From Scolanthus callimorphus (lineage: Eukaryota; Cnidaria; Anthozoa; Actiniaria; Edwardsiidae), in contig CM066916.1 in the NCBI GenBank assembly GCA_033964015.1, positions 10,456,501 to 10,520,500 of the forward strand: a stretch of 64,000 bases of DNA, read 5' to 3'. A model generated the notes under the pieces. That model worked only from the letters and a program-made list of their open reading frames with translations, was not told where the DNA came from and made no database searches. Numbering within the stretch: position 1 is the stretch's first letter; each line of letters starts with the position of its first letter. Made by a program: the position numbers and the translations under genes. Shown piece after piece: positions 11,468 to 23,517 of the stretch.

Positions 11468-11742
11468 TTTTATCAACTGTTATAATATAGCTACGATATA
11501 ACGCGCGCTCTGATTAGTCCAAATCTATGCACACCGATAAAGTAATGGTTCTCCCCCGCTATATCATAAAAGCATTAGAGCACAACTTTCTATGACTTTA
11601 TCGGCAAATAGAGCACTTGTGATGTTGGGAGAGACACTCGAAACGCTTTAAAATCACTCGCACGTTCTCGTGTCTCTCCCAGCATCACGCGTGCTCTATT
11701 GCGCCGATAAAGTCATAGAAAGTTGTGCTCTAATGCTTAATT
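11468..11742. repeat. MITE family M, copy 1 (long hairpin)
   Basis: Layout: TATAATATAGCTACGATATA, then ACGCGCGCTCTGATTAGTCC, a CCGATAAAGTAATGGTTCTC block, then two inverted arms of about 75 bases starting GCATTAGAGCACAACTTTCT and containing GACTTTATCGGCAAATAGAG and ATGTTGGGAGAGACAC. Other copies: 12,885-13,100, 59,108-59,322, 59,750-59,835 (partial), 59,868-60,125 and 62,773-63,000 (inverted). Confidence 0.88.
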
Positions 11743-12290
11743 AATAAATAATTAATGGCAATAATTATTTATCAAAAAATGATTTTCTCGTTTAAGTTCT
11801 AGTCAGTCAGAATTCAATGCAATCACCCACTTTTGTATCATAATGAATGATAGCCCATTGATACTTTTTATTCAAGTTCCTTTACTATTTTCTTTGTTCC
11901 AGTTGTATGACGGTTTTAGTTCCAGTCCGTGATTTTTCGGTTAATATCAAACTTTAAGGAGACGTTTCTATTGAATTCTGACGGACTAGTGCTTATCTAA
12001 ACGAGAAAATCATTTCTTTGATAAAAAAATATATATATAATAGATGACAGGACAAAAGAGACGGATTTTGCCAATGTTTCAACTAAGCTTCTACTTCAGC
12101 TCTTCTTCAGAGCAGTTACAAAAAATGCTGTTAATGTTGTTAATAATTTGTTAATAGCTGGTAAAAAATTTATGTTTTCCTCTCCTCAAAAGCTTCCGAA
12201 TGATATATAATACTTGTACACATTGTAGCTTAAATAGAAAAGAAACGGCAACTGTTTCGCCAAAGGACCCGTTGAACCTTTCGCCATACC
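11743..12290. other. Gene-free AT-rich stretch
   Basis: No exon was recognised. AACGAGAAAATCATT and TTCTGACGGACTAG at 11,970-12,020 are inverted with AATGATTTTCTCGTTT and CTAGTCAGTCAGAATT near 11,780-11,815, giving a foldback of roughly 240 bases. Confidence 0.5.
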
Positions 12291-12292
12291 TC

Positions 12293-12605
12293 AGGCCCGT
12301 AGCTCGCATTCTTTGAGGGGGTTCGTTGTCCGTCAAATTTTTCCGAAAAAAAAAACACACTGTATATGCCAAATTTATAGGATTTTGCTGTGTTTCCTAC
12401 CTGTTTTGTGGCCAAAAATCTGATTTCTCTGGCCCCAAGGATGGTTCGTTGTCCTCCGTTTTTCAGAAAAAAAACCCTGTATAAACCAAATTCATAGCAT
12501 TTGGTGGTGCTTCCTACCTATTTTGTGACCAAAAACGTGATTTTACTAGCCACGAGGGGGGTTCGTTCGAAGCCCTCGAACTCCCCTCCTACGGGCTTGT
12601 ACCTT
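12293..12605. repeat. Tandem 130-bp repeat between inverted CCCGTAG ends
   Basis: Two units (from about 12,318 and 12,445) share GGTTCGTTGTCC, GTATA..CCAAATT.ATAG, TTCCTACCT.TTTTGTG, CCAAAAA and a GGGG end. GGCCCGTAGCTCG at the left and CCTACGGGCTTG at the right are inverted. Confidence 0.65.
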
Positions 12606-12839
12606 GAATATAATATCCCTGGTCAACCACTCCTTTGGTGTTGTTTTCATTCGATATAAGAAGACGAATTACGTGTAGAAATCTCGAAATAACAATCTAC
12701 AGACAAACTTGTATACCTGATTTACCGAATTCGCTCGATATACTTTCTCCGGTTCGGTATGTTGCTAGGCTGACAAAATGGCGGCTGACAGAAGCGCCCC
12801 AATGTGGCAAAGGAAATAGATGCTTTCTCTGACTCAGTA

Positions 12840-13554
12840 TAGACCCATATCACGTTAATATGGCTTAATAATATCTTTTATAATATAGCTACGATATAAC
12901 GCGCCCTCTGATTGGTCCAAAGCTATGCTCTATTACACCGATAAAGTAATAATTCTCCCCCGTTATATCATAAAAGCACAACTTTCTATGACTTTATCGG
13001 CAAATGGAGCACTTGTGATGTTGGGAGAGACACTCGAAACGTTTTAAACGTTCTCGTGTCTCTCCCAACATAGAAGTTGTGCTCTAATGCTTAAATAGTT
13101 ATCAGGAAACGAAGTCCAGTATTCAACTCAGTACATTAAACGTTCTCGTGTCTCTCCCAACATAGAAGTTGTGCTCTAATGCTTAAATAGTTATCAGGAA
13201 ACGAAGTCCAGTATTCAACTCAGTACATCCGTATTAGAAAGGCTGCGAAGTTTGGGAAGAATTACTCGAAAACTGGTTGAGATATGAATTTTTAAAACTT
13301 AGTTTTCTGGCCTATTTTTTTTTTTTTTTTACAAAGAAATGTATGGTTAAACATCAAAACGAGGCTGGTAGTGCATCGATGCGCTGCCACCATACATTTT
13401 ATTGTAAAAATCATAAATTTGGAAAAATTATATCTCGGTCAGTATTCAACCAATCTTCACCAAACTTTGCAGTTTTACTAATATGGATTTGCTGAATTCG
13501 TTTCCTGATAACTATAAGATATCATTAAGACATATTAACGTGATATGGGTCTAT
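12840..13554. mobile_element. TIR element interrupted by MITE M and a tandem duplication
   Basis: The ends are inverted: GACCCATATCACGTTAATAT at 12,842 and ATATTAACGTGATATGGGTC ending at 13,552, with AATATC words also paired. Inside lie a MITE M copy (12,885-13,100) and a 92-base tandem duplication (13,044-13,135 and 13,136-13,227) that appears base-for-base identical. Insertion of M therefore came after this element, and the duplication later still, because it includes part of M. Confidence 0.7.
13044..13227. repeat. Perfect 92-bp tandem duplication
   Basis: Each unit begins TTAAACGTTCTCGTGTCTC and ends CAACTCAGTACA. I see no difference between the two. It could be a very recent duplication or an assembly error. 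Confidence 0.85.
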
Positions 13555-13679
13555 TGTCCTTGTCAACACTAAAATGGTAACTGAGTGGTGAGGTTGCTCT
13601 GACCCCTAAAGTAGCTTCTGGATCAAGATTCCAACAGACGTAATCCCGAGTATTAGCACATTTTGAAAAATCGCACGTG

Positions 13680-13832
13680 TACAGTAAAAACCCGCATATA
13701 AGAGCCTGGATTTTAAGAACCTGTTAGGCTAGAATTATCCATGTGAACCCCATGTTTCCTTTTATTTTCAAATCAAATAAGAACCTGTTTAAGGCTAAAA
13801 TTTTAGGTTCTTAGACGCGTGTTTTTACTGTA
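13680..13832. mobile_element. Mariner-like MITE
   Basis: About 153 bases bounded by TACAGTAAAAAC and GTTTTTACTGTA, with further pairing of AAGAACCTG.TTAGGCT words. The TA at each end fits the TA target-site rule of Tc1/mariner elements. The assignment rests on the ends only. Confidence 0.65.
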
Positions 13833-13999
13833 CTTGTTTTTGTTTCATTCGATATTTGAAATACGCATCGTGAGACAACGAATTCAGCTAGAAAAGGTCA
13901 CGATTCTAGGATCAACCCGTCCCTACCCTCGTCTAGAAATATCTGGCTCTATAGTGCTCTCGTGTTCTCGATTCGTCTTCGGCATACACAAGAAAACTA

Positions 14000-14085
14000 A
14001 CACGCAGAGCTATCCATGGGAAAAGGTTAAGTTCCCATGGTAAAGGAATGGGAAACGTTTGGATTTTCTGCGGATGGGCGATTCC
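14000..14085. repeat. CCATGGGAAAA repeat fragment
   Basis: ATCCATGGGAAAAGGTTAAG, TTCCCATGG, GAATGGGAAA and TTTGGATT follow the same order as at 36,189-36,260 next to the minisatellite, suggesting a shared short element. Confidence 0.5.
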
Positions 14086-14099
14086 TTTCTTTTTTTTAG

Positions 14100-16669
14100 C
14101 CACTGGTGATTAAGATTTTCATGGACTTTATGGGGCTCTGCAAACACCTGTGACTTATTTTTTCGGACCCCGAACTGTTCATTGCCAGAAATCGCTTTTT
14201 ATGTCGTCAAGCGTCCCTTGAGGTTTAAGAAAAATTCTTAGATACTTAAATGATTAATTTAACTTAACCAACCAAGTGCATAGAACTCCACTTAAAGTAA
14301 AATCCGAAATTAAGTTGTAGATCAGTTCAGTTTTCAATTATGTATTTTTGTGACACTAAATACCGCGGTTTCTCGCGAGAGGTAGTGCGGTTGAAGTAGA
14401 TGTTTGCATATTAGAGGAAAAGGTGGGTGCGCATTGACAGAGGATGGAAATGGCGTACAAAATGAAGTAGAATAATTAAAATACAAAGAAAATCAAGTCG
14501 AAAATGTCTCAGGACAAGGAGTTCTTGTTATCTTATATCGTTGGAGACATTTATGTGGTAAAGTCCGATCCTCTAACTCGATTGATAAACTAAGGAATGT
14601 ACTTCTGTAAAAACCATAGACGCTTTCATCCTCCGAATAATATGAACCTTGCATATCCAATTTTCATAATCTAGCGAAATTTCGAGTAGTAAATAACAAC
14701 TTTCGTATGAAAAGTTGAGGACTTTAATATGAATTCCACTGTAGAAACGTCCAATAAAAACGGATTTTCAATCCATTAACTTACAAATAAATCTTTAGTT
14801 GTGAGGTTAAAAAAGCTGAGCTATAACCGTGATAGGAGATAAGAATTTCAAGCACTGTATTTGATGATAAGAGGTAACGAGACAAGTAGTTCGCGAGATT
14901 CGAAGGGGATTCGTTATTGCTGTACTTGACTAAGGGAGATAAACTCATTGGTTGGCCGAAAACAGATTCACGTGATAGCAGTGCCACACTTAGATGAATT
15001 CCATTGCGTATATGTATAGTACTTGTCCAGGTGAATTCTTTGGAATAGAAATGAATAAATACATGAAAAGTCTATTGTTGCGAGTGTGTATGAACGTCAA
15101 TGCGAAGGTTTGGGGGATAGAAATCGCCTGTAAAAATTTATAATCCGTAGTCCTCGTTGACCTTACGAAATTTATTTGGTTAAGACCGTGTACAATTTTT
15201 TGTTTGGAAAGGAGAAAGAAGCATTTTGACACTTCTATTAGAGTAATTACCAATAAATGCTATAAGCTCATTGATCAAACAAATACGGCCACCCAAACAG
15301 AAATTCAAAACGCAGGTACTTGTTTATTCATTCGTAAGGCTTAGTTGCACTCCCAGGATTTTATCTTCGCAAAAACAAGATTAACCGTAGGGATATGTGT
15401 GCCCTTAAGGGCTGCTCCGATGTTGGATTTTACACTTAAAAGTCGTAGAAGCTGTATATTTCTCAGTACTGTATTTATATTAAAGAATCTTGGACTATTT
15501 GTAAGAGTCCATAGTTTTATATTATATATAGAATGTTGAAATGAATCACTTTTAAATATTTTACTTGCCAGCAGTAAATTCGAAAGTCCACCGCTTTCGA
15601 CTCGTTGGATAACTCGATTAGGTTTCCAACCTATTGGAACTTCAGTGAACAAGACAACATTAAGGGTCCTAATTTCCAAGCACGTTGAAGGAATCTATTA
15701 TTCGTTGCACCCAACTTAAATAACCGAACACTTAACCAGCGAGTCTAATTTGAAGAAAACGATCCTATAGTTTATAAAATATCATACAAACAAAACAAAG
15801 TTCAAATGAAAATCTTTTTGTCTGGGAGAAAGGGTAAAGAATGAACGTGGAGAAAATATTCATCATAAGTTATAATTAGTCAAGGCTGAGAAAGAGCCAA
15901 ATTATCAAGCTGTAGTTTCCCTATCTTGGTAAAAGCTGAATTGAATATTTCTAGTAATTTTATCTGACCAAGTCAATTTTGAAGTGAGAACGCATCATTG
16001 TAGCTCGCCTCCACGTCGAATCTCGTTGTATTGAAAGCAGAAGGAACCTTCCATACAACCGCGTCGCAGAGTGCACTAACGGATGATGAATAATAAATTA
16101 GAGGGTTTTATAAAAAATGAATAGTAAGTTGAAGTCAAGCTGCTGGCATCGAACAGGCTTGCTTTCTCTTGTGTATTCGACGGAGATTAGCCTGTTCTGT
16201 CCGGAGTTTCTATGAAACACTTCCAGTCTTCGGCAATCTCATTTTGCTCCACCGGAATTAATTTTATAAACGTTAATTTTTTTTACTCCATCTCACCGCA
16301 GTTGGGTGTATTCGAGCTTACGCATTTTTTATTTCATTTGTTTTGGTATAGCAAACTCCTCTTTAAGCGCCGTGTTGAGGATTGTATTTCTCGCAGGGTT
16401 GTGTATCGTAACCATTTCTATTCACACGGCGATCCTGGTCGCATTCCACACTCCTGAACTCCACAATTCCAGTACTGACTTTCCAGAAGTACCAGAAACA
16501 CCAAGCGACGTCTTAGCATGTTGCCATTTTTACCTGTCAACTTATTATATTCCGATTCCACTCTCAAGGGAGAGAACACTACGTAAGCTGAAACTGGAGC
16601 GCGCTAGTAGAGGACTCATGAGCTTGCACCCAAATGAACTCTTGGTCCATATCCATTATTTGATTATTA
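14100..16669. other. Repeat-poor, gene-free region downstream of the Kv gene
   Basis: No exon and no foldback element was recognised in about 2.5 kb. The proximal part is presumably 3' untranslated or flanking sequence of the minus-strand channel gene. A possible minus-strand AATAAA (plus-strand TTTATT) is at about 15,322-15,327, too uncertain to call as the poly(A) site. Confidence 0.5.
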
Positions 16670-18298
16670 TTATACGCCGGTCTCGAAGCGTACTTTGGCG
16701 TCTGAGTAATCAACGTCTATGGGCATAGAATTAGCTACCACTGCTGTATTAGCCTTACCGGAAGGCCTTCTCTCTTTGAGAGAGGTAATTTGCTGCAGTT
16801 CCGTGCCGTGATCCGGCCCATTCATACCATTACTGTCTATCGCCTCGTATTGCCCTTTACCACCCCATTGGTTGCAATTGTACCCCGTTAATTTCTCGAG
16901 TTCGTGGTCCTCGAGTTGTTGTTGCTGTGCCGCCTCCTCTTCCTCTTTCAGACGCCGCTCTTGGTCCTTTTTCTCCTTCTCCTTCTTGCTCGCCTCTGCG
17001 GCACGTTGCTCATTCTCCCGGTGATAAAAGTAGTTAAAATTGCTAACTATAACCGGTACAGGCAGGGCTATGGTCAGTACGCCCGAAATAGCACAAAGGG
17101 AACCCACCAGTTTGCCCCATACAGTAATGGGCCGCATATCCCCGTACCCAACTGTTGTCATAGTAACCACTGCCCACCAAAAGGCGTCTGGGATACTCTT
17201 GAAATGTGTCCCCTTCTCACCTCCCTCAGCGTAGTAAACAGCCGACGAAAATAATATCACACCAATAAGTAAGAAAAAAATTAGTAAGCCTAATTCTCGT
17301 AGGCTCGCACGTAATGTGTGTCCCAAGATTTGCAGACCTCTGGAATGCCGAGAGAGCTTGAAAATTCGAAATACTCTCACTAAACGTATCACCCGTAAGA
17401 CCCCGAGCGACGAGGCCTTGGTGTCCTGCATAGGTAGCGTTATGTAGTATGGCAGAATAGCCACAACGTCTATAAGGTTAAGGAACGATCGAATAAAGAC
17501 TAGCTTCTGTGGTGATGAGATTAAACGCATAACGTACTCAAATGTGAACCAAATAATACATGCAGTCTCAAGAGAAAACCAGGGCTGGTCATACCGGTCC
17601 TTGCTCGCCGTCGTACCGTTTACTGACGAGCTGACCTCGTCTTTCTTCTGGAACTGAGGCAGCGTTTCTATACAGAATGTCACTATAGATAGCGTGATAA
17701 CAAACACCGAGAATATGGCGATAAACCGAGCAGCCAGACTGGTATCTGGAAACTCAAAGAGCTGCCATATCTTTCGTTGCAAGTTATTCTCCGGCAAAAT
17801 GGGTTTTTCTTCCTCTATATACCCCTCTTCCTGTTCGACTTTGTGTAGCACGTCGTCTCCCAACTCGTAGAATCGGATCTCGTCCGCGAACACGTCCATC
17901 GGGACATTTGCGGGGCGCAATAATTTTCCTCCTGATTGATAGTAAAATAAGATGGCGTCAAAAGCCGGGCGATTACGGTCGAAGAAATACTCGTTGCGTA
18001 CCCTGTCATAATATTTAGCCCTTTTGAAGGCATTCCCTAGCAATGTGTCGGGATTTTGTTCCAGCGTCTGTATGTGTGTCTCGAATTTAAGTCCACTGAC
18101 GTTTATTACTATGCGATCGTTTTCCCCCACTGGTGGTTGCGTTAGATGAGTGAAAGCTGGCTTGTTTACAGGCAGTGCCAGTGTCTGTTGGCCTTTCGGC
18201 GGCCGTATGTGGCTGTTATGAATGGAGTCCGGGTATCCTGAACCTGTGTTCTTGTCTCCAGTAGAGGGTAGTGAAGGGATTCCCGAAAGTGCTTCCAT
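16670..18298 (-). CDS. KCNA-like: Voltage-gated potassium channel, Kv1/Shaker-like
   Basis: A tetrameric delayed-rectifier or A-type K+ channel subunit of the plasma membrane. The 542 codons from the first ATG run in one uninterrupted exon. Visible in order: T1 tetramerisation domain (about 60-155, with [10 protein letters not shown] and [19 protein letters not shown]), S1 (about 190-212), S2 (240-262), S3 (272-288), an S4 with a basic residue every third position (R302, R305, R308, R311, K314, R317), S5, pore with TMTTVGYGD (filter at 382-387) and S6 with the PVP hinge (413-415). The C-terminal tail is charged, glutamine-rich and ends ETGV, a class I PDZ ligand. A good splice acceptor lies 36 bases upstream of the ATG (AG at 18,335-18,334), with no in-frame stop between, so a non-coding or short coding upstream exon is likely. 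Kv1 paralogue number cannot be assigned. Confidence 0.97.
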   Translation of the reverse strand: MEALSGIPSLPSTGDKNTGSGYPDSIHNSHIRPPKGQQTLALPVNKPAFTHLTQPPVGENDRIVINVSGLKFETHIQTLEQNPDTLLGNAFKRAKYYDRVRNEYFFDRNRPAFDAILFYYQSGGKLLRPANVPMDVFADEIRFYELGDDVLHKVEQEEGYIEEEKPILPENNLQRKIWQLFEFPDTSLAARFIAIFSVFVITLSIVTFCIETLPQFQKKDEVSSSVNGTTASKDRYDQPWFSLETACIIWFTFEYVMRLISSPQKLVFIRSFLNLIDVVAILPYYITLPMQDTKASSLGVLRVIRLVRVFRIFKLSRHSRGLQILGHTLRASLRELGLLIFFLLIGVILFSSAVYYAEGGEKGTHFKSIPDAFWWAVVTMTTVGYGDMRPITVWGKLVGSLCAISGVLTIALPVPVIVSNFNYFYHRENEQRAAEASKKEKEKKDQERRLKEEEEAAQQQQLEDHELEKLTGYNCNQWGGKGQYEAIDSNGMNGPDHGTELQQITSLKERRPSGKANTAVVANSMPIDVDYSDAKVRFETGV

Positions 18299-18335
18299 GT
18301 CCGTCCACCACGGCTCAGCTATATACAACAAACCT

Positions 18336-21300
18336 AAACCCGGATATGAGAAAGAAAGAAACTTGATTAGTAATTGGCATGTATTTGAAAGTTAATCGCC
18401 TTGAAGGAGTTCTTGTACCTCCATCAATGGCAGTAAGCCCTTGTCATTCATACTGCACATGGGGAAATACTGATATAACTTAGTAAGGTTGAAAATATCT
18501 AGGCAAGTCCCGCTCCGAAAGCTGAAAGCCTCCGAATCTCATTAATAATTAATTCCCTTAGATCCAACCTTGTAATTTATTAATTCGGTGAATAAATTAT
18601 CACATCTTCAATAAACAGAAAATGCAAATATGAGACGTAAACAGACCTGGGAGGCTTACTCCTCTGTTGCCGAATTTGACCACGATGCCTATGACTGCTT
18701 CTGTCCTGATATTACACACTCTATTGAATTTTCTTCACGGTATTAACACGCTTTAAGAGCCGACATTCGGGCACGCGATCGATTTGTGTAGAATCTCGGC
18801 GTAAGCGTTAGTTGGCTTGGCGCAGATGTTTTCCGAGGCCTCGATACGGGCATGCTCGTGTCTCACTGTACGCGCGATGAATAATGTCAAATTTATCGCG
18901 CTAGCCTCATCGCACTCGCGAACCTGTTCGCAGTGGTGGTGGTGGTGTGTATAGAACGCTGCGCCGACTTCCCGAACTTCTACAGGCAACCCGTAAAAAT
19001 TGTCAAATCGCTTGAGTATTACAGCGCTGTGTGCTCACTCCACTTTCCAGTGGGGATTTTATCTTGTGTCGGCACTGAAGCGGCCCATTTTCCGACTACC
19101 GCCGAGTGCTGTGAGTTCATCTCATTAAATTCGCCGTGTCCACAAATTACAGTCCATTGGAATTTTGCATATGATCACGCGTTTTTTGGCTTTCTTAGTA
19201 CTGAAGTGATGTCCTCTCTTTAGTGCCTTAATTATTCTAAACAGACGCCAAAGGTATTCACTACTTCAAACCAGACGATTGAGCGAGGTTTTGTGGTCCT
19301 AAAACACCTAGATCGTCGTTCAAATACTCTGATTGTACGCGGAGCCTCGAAACGTGCGACTCTAGATGTTTATCGTTAACCCTCGTAATCGATTCTTGCC
19401 CTCTCACTTCTCTGTTTCCATTCAAAACAATGCGATCACATAAATGGCTTGACTGCATAATTTTTATCGTATCCTAGGCTTTGAGAGGCGCTCCGAAATT
19501 TGCATGAAATCGTTTAAAAAACCTGTTGCCCTCGGGAGGGGACTAACAAGGTCTCACAGACTCTCCCTAAGTATTATTTGCCATGGAATTAAAGAGAAAA
19601 TGAATTCTCAAGTTATATGTCTAGAGTAGACATCGCCAGGGGTGAGATGGACTACATTCAAGCTAAAAACACCGCGTTCTTTTTTGTTTTCGAAATTGTG
19701 CGATGAAATTTGATAGTAGGAGCAGAACAAGACTGAAAACCTCGGCAGGCCTTCAGAACAACTCTAGCACACTTCGCATGTTTTGTTTTTGAATAAACCT
19801 CTGATTTAGTGCCACCTCGGTCAATTTCCTTTAGTACAACGCTTCTGTTTTTGAGTATTTCAAACCATAGTAGATATGGAATCGTGGTTGTCGAGGCCTT
19901 TTTGAACCTGTCATGGATTTCATGTCACTCCCGGAGCCGGCAAAGTAAATTCAGCTGAAATGCTTTTTCGCAGCTTCTTAAATCGAGCTGTAGCTTGCTA
20001 AGCTTCTCTACATAAGTGCTAAGCGGTAACGCTAAAGTCGTTTTGGTTCTTCAAATCATCTGTATTTAAAGGACTTTTCAAACGCAGTCAGCCATGCTAG
20101 TTTAATCTAAATGCGCATAACCTCAAGGCTTGGACATTTGAATAAACCACCAAGGCAATCTGATCTCCAGACTGACATTCAATTTCTGCCTCACGCTTGA
20201 GTTTCTGTGTATTGTAACGGTCCAGTGCTATAGCGCTACTTCTCGGTCTGCAGCTTCAATGCTCGCTACATTACGCTACTGGCATGAAACAAGATAGATA
20301 GCAAAACCACCCCTGCCCACCCCGACAAGGAGGGATTTGTCTACCTGCTAGTTATCTGCAAACCGCTAGCTCTCCTAAGCCCATGCATTTATAATGAGCC
20401 AGTCTGAAGGATATAAACAACGAGATAGCTTACGATCTAATCGAAACTGTGTTATTACTATTACGCTAGTTCTCGCGCACCGAGAAAACCGCGCAGAGGA
20501 CAATTAGTAATATACTGGTTTTAAAAATTAGAGATTTTGCATTCTCGTTAGATGTTTGCGCGCGTGGTAAATTTTTCCCTTGTGATTAGATCTGATTTCA
20601 AGGCTACGAACTGAGATTTATTAGCGGGCTTGGGTTCAATAGGCCGGTACCCGAATGGAACGGCGGTTAGAAGCACGAGTGAGCTGCCTGTTGTTAACCG
20701 ACCCCCCTGGTGCGAACAAATCTCGAATAATTGAACAGAATAATGGAAATCTGTGAGAGAAAAAACAGATGAGCTTATTCTGTAGTCTCACCGCTGCGCT
20801 ATTCGCAACTGTTTGAAATAAAACTCGCCCGTTTTATTTCTCTGCACCGAACAAGAACCTCGAACGCGGTGATCAAATGTAATGGTTACTGACCCGTTTC
20901 CTCGAAGAGCTTCTAACACAGAAACTCTGTTTTTAACTCTGAAAGTAATTAGCTTTGTCTTGGCGAAGATCGGGCTCCTTACGGGGGGATTTGATTGCAA
21001 AATAAAAATTACATGAATTAGAGGCAAAGCGCCGCAGATAGTCCATGCTGTATCCATCCTTGTACTCAACCGAACTCATTAAAAGCTAAAGAACGAAAAT
21101 TATCCTCCGCTTGACTCAGAATTCGAATATTTCTCATTTTGTTACGTAGAATTTTTGCTGGATGTCATAGGCTTGGACAGCATGTTGGTCGAAGCACTCG
21201 AATTAACTCCGGCATATTTATATTTATAGGAATTTGCGGCGGAACTTCGGGGTAATAGGTACTTGATTCACTAAGTCCAGACAAGGACTATGTTTGACAC

Positions 21301-21985
21301 TTCTGAAGAAAAAAGCGACAATTTGGCAAATGTGTTCATGAATAATTTGCTGTTTCTTACATTGTAGATCTTGTTAATTTTATAACGAACCAGCAAAAGG
21401 TCTTTCACACTGTTATTGAACGATCCACTAATTAGGCGACTTTGTTTCTTGATGTCTTTTATTTTGTGTGGTTTTAAAGCGTAGCAAAGTCCAGATCATA
21501 ACAAAGACGGTTTTATCATTCGAGTATTTGTATCCGGCAATTATAACACGAACTTGGTTTGAATTTTTTCCATTGGTGGAAAGTGTAATGTTTTTAGATA
21601 CTACACGAAGGTTACAATAAATAGTGTGTAATTTCATTTCCGATACTACTACTTTTGGGAGCTAATTCCTCGGTTCCTTAATATAACTTTGTACACAGAA
21701 AAAAGAAAAATACTCTGTGACAATGTGTCAAATTACCAAAACTTCGAAATATACTTCACGTGTTTTAAGATATCTACGGTAGCCTTAACAGTCGTCATAT
21801 CATTGGTACGTTGTTAGGTTTTAGTACTGCTATTAGTAGAGTCCGCTTTCGCCTTGCGAACTTCCCGCTGATACTCACACCCGCTATTGCAGACAACAGC
21901 ACAGCCATCAAGCGAAACAAAATGAGTGAAATAGGGTCACGATATTACAGATTCTTGTAACAGACGATATGAATCAAACATACCC
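18336..21985. other. Repeat-poor, gene-free region upstream of the Kv gene
   Basis: About 3.6 kb with no recognised coding exon and no foldback element, in contrast to most of the window. It probably holds the untranslated first exon(s) and control elements of the minus-strand channel gene. A second CpG-rich patch is at 20,465-20,575. Confidence 0.45.
18760..18930. promoter_or_regulatory. CpG-rich block upstream of the Kv gene, candidate promoter
   Basis: About 460 bases upstream of the channel start codon, this segment is much richer in CG dinucleotides than its surroundings (for example CGGGCACGCGATCG, CTCGGCGTAAGCG, GTACGCGCGATG, TCGCACTCGCGAAC). In methylated invertebrate genomes retained CpGs often mark unmethylated promoters. 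No TATA box or initiator was identified, so this is inference from composition. Confidence 0.3.
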
Positions 21986-21989
21986 AAAT

Positions 21990-23000
21990 AAAGGCCACGA
22001 CAATTGTAGCTGAGTGTAAAGTAACCTCCAATTGTAATGATAACGAATGCGTCTTGTAATGGTAGTACAGTAGCGTGTTTTAATGGAAGTTGTAGTGTGT
22101 TATTAGTGGCGATTATACATGTGGGAGTATTTCTGTAGTAGAGAATTATTTCCTCATAGAGGTCCTGTAATTGTAATGTACTCTTCTTATTGAAGCAGTA
22201 ATACACGCCTTGTAATGCCAATTATGGTATGTTTTTTAATGGGAAGCTATCGAAGTATGCTTTAAATGGGAATTATAAATATAGGAGTAATGCAGAGAGC
22301 TCGTTCGTTTATTCGTACGTCCTACAATTGAAACGTGTTCCTGCAATTTTAAATGGCAATAGAATGCCTTGCAGTGTCAACGGTAGTATGTTTTTTTATG
22401 GAATTTGTTGTTATTAATGACAATTATATATGTGGGAGTGGTTCTGTAGTAGAGAATTATTTCCTTGTAGTAGTCGTCCATTTCTTATCTACTCTTTCTG
22501 AATAAAAACAGTAATGAATGTCTTACAATGTAAATTATAATGTAGGTGTAGTTATTTAATTGTAGAAAATTATAATTTTAATTAACGAATGTCTTGTAGT
22601 AGTAATTGTAACAAGTTTTAGTTGTATTTGTAGTATGTTTTAATGGTAATCGTAGTATTTTCTAATGATACTTTGTATGTTTCAATGGTAATTGTAATAT
22701 GTTTTAATGATAATCGTAGTATGTTTTAATGATAAGTTGAATGTTTTAATGGTAGTTTAAGTATGTTTAAATGGTAGTCATAGTATGTTTTAATCAGATA
22801 GGTTGCATGTTTCAATGGTAAATGTAGTATGTTTTAAATGGCAATCGTAGTATGTTTTAATGATAAGTTGAATGTTTTAATGGTTTTTAGTATGTTTTAA
22901 TGATAATCGTTGTATGTGTTAATGATAAGTTGCATGACTTAATGGTAATTGTACTATGTTTTAATGGTAATCGTAGTATATAATGGTAATCAATGCATAT
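21990..23000. repeat. Degenerate tandem array, TAGTATGTTTTAATGGTAAT units
   Basis: From 22,610 to 22,990 units of about 28-32 bases alternate (GTAGTATGTTTTAATGGTAAT, GATAAGTTGAATGTTTTAAT and relatives). Upstream, 22,050-22,250 and 22,375-22,500 are diverged copies of a larger block with ATGTGGGAGT, TCTGTAGTAGAGAATTATTT and CCTTGTAGT. Spacers are not unique, so it is a satellite-like array, not CRISPR. Confidence 0.75.
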
Positions 23001-23033
23001 TAAGACCATATGATAAGCAGTAAACATGCATAA

Positions 23034-23424
23034 TAGACTTTTTTTCCAAAATGGCCGCCGAAAATTCAAATCGATTTTTGTTAAAAATGAACACCAGCAC
23101 TAGAACACACATCATCACTTTAGCAAAACTACAATATTTTCCTGCATTATATCCAATATCTTCCGAGAAAACGAACGTTGAAAATCTGAAAATTTACAGA
23201 CGTTTGTATGACTGGGGGTGTGCGTCATACCCCCAGTCATACAAATCTCTGTAAAATTTTTAATTTTCAGCCTCTGCTTTCTCAGCCGACATGGCATTTG
23301 GCATAACGAAAATTTAAAGTATTACTAATGTGAGGATACTCTTTCTAGTGCCAGTATTTGATCTTCAGTCAGTTTAATTTTAAGACATATGAATTTGCGG
23401 CGGCCATTTTGGAAAAAGGTCTAT
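23034..23424. repeat. 390-bp foldback with CCGCC..CCATTTTGG ends
   Basis: TAGACTTTTTTTCCAAAATG and GGCCGCC at the left pair with GGCGGCC and ATTTTGGAAAAAGGTCTA at the right. The centre (23,201-23,247) is an uninterrupted palindrome, TTTGTATGACTGGGGGT on one side and ACCCCCAGTCATACAAA on the other. An open frame starting at the left arm (23,051) is incidental. Confidence 0.85.
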
Positions 23425-23517
23425 TAAATTGTTATGCTTGCTGTGCTGTTTGTTTATATGATATTTGCCTTAGTGGAAATGACATTTGGCGATCTCTTTT
23501 GTTAAAAACCTGCCTGT

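Noticed and set aside
16306..16728. 140-codon plus-strand open frame overlapping the 3' end of the Kv gene, with hydrophobic stretches
   Set aside because: It has no ATG until late in the frame, no family resemblance, and its end lies antisense to the Kv C-terminus.
22600..22990. Regular repeats that could suggest a CRISPR array
   Set aside because: Units vary, spacers are not unique, the DNA is eukaryotic and no cas genes are present; it is a degenerate tandem array.
23051..23254. Plus-strand frame starting ATGGCCGCC
   Set aside because: The start lies in the terminal inverted repeat of a foldback, and the mirror sequence at the right end is equally GC-rich; no domain is visible.
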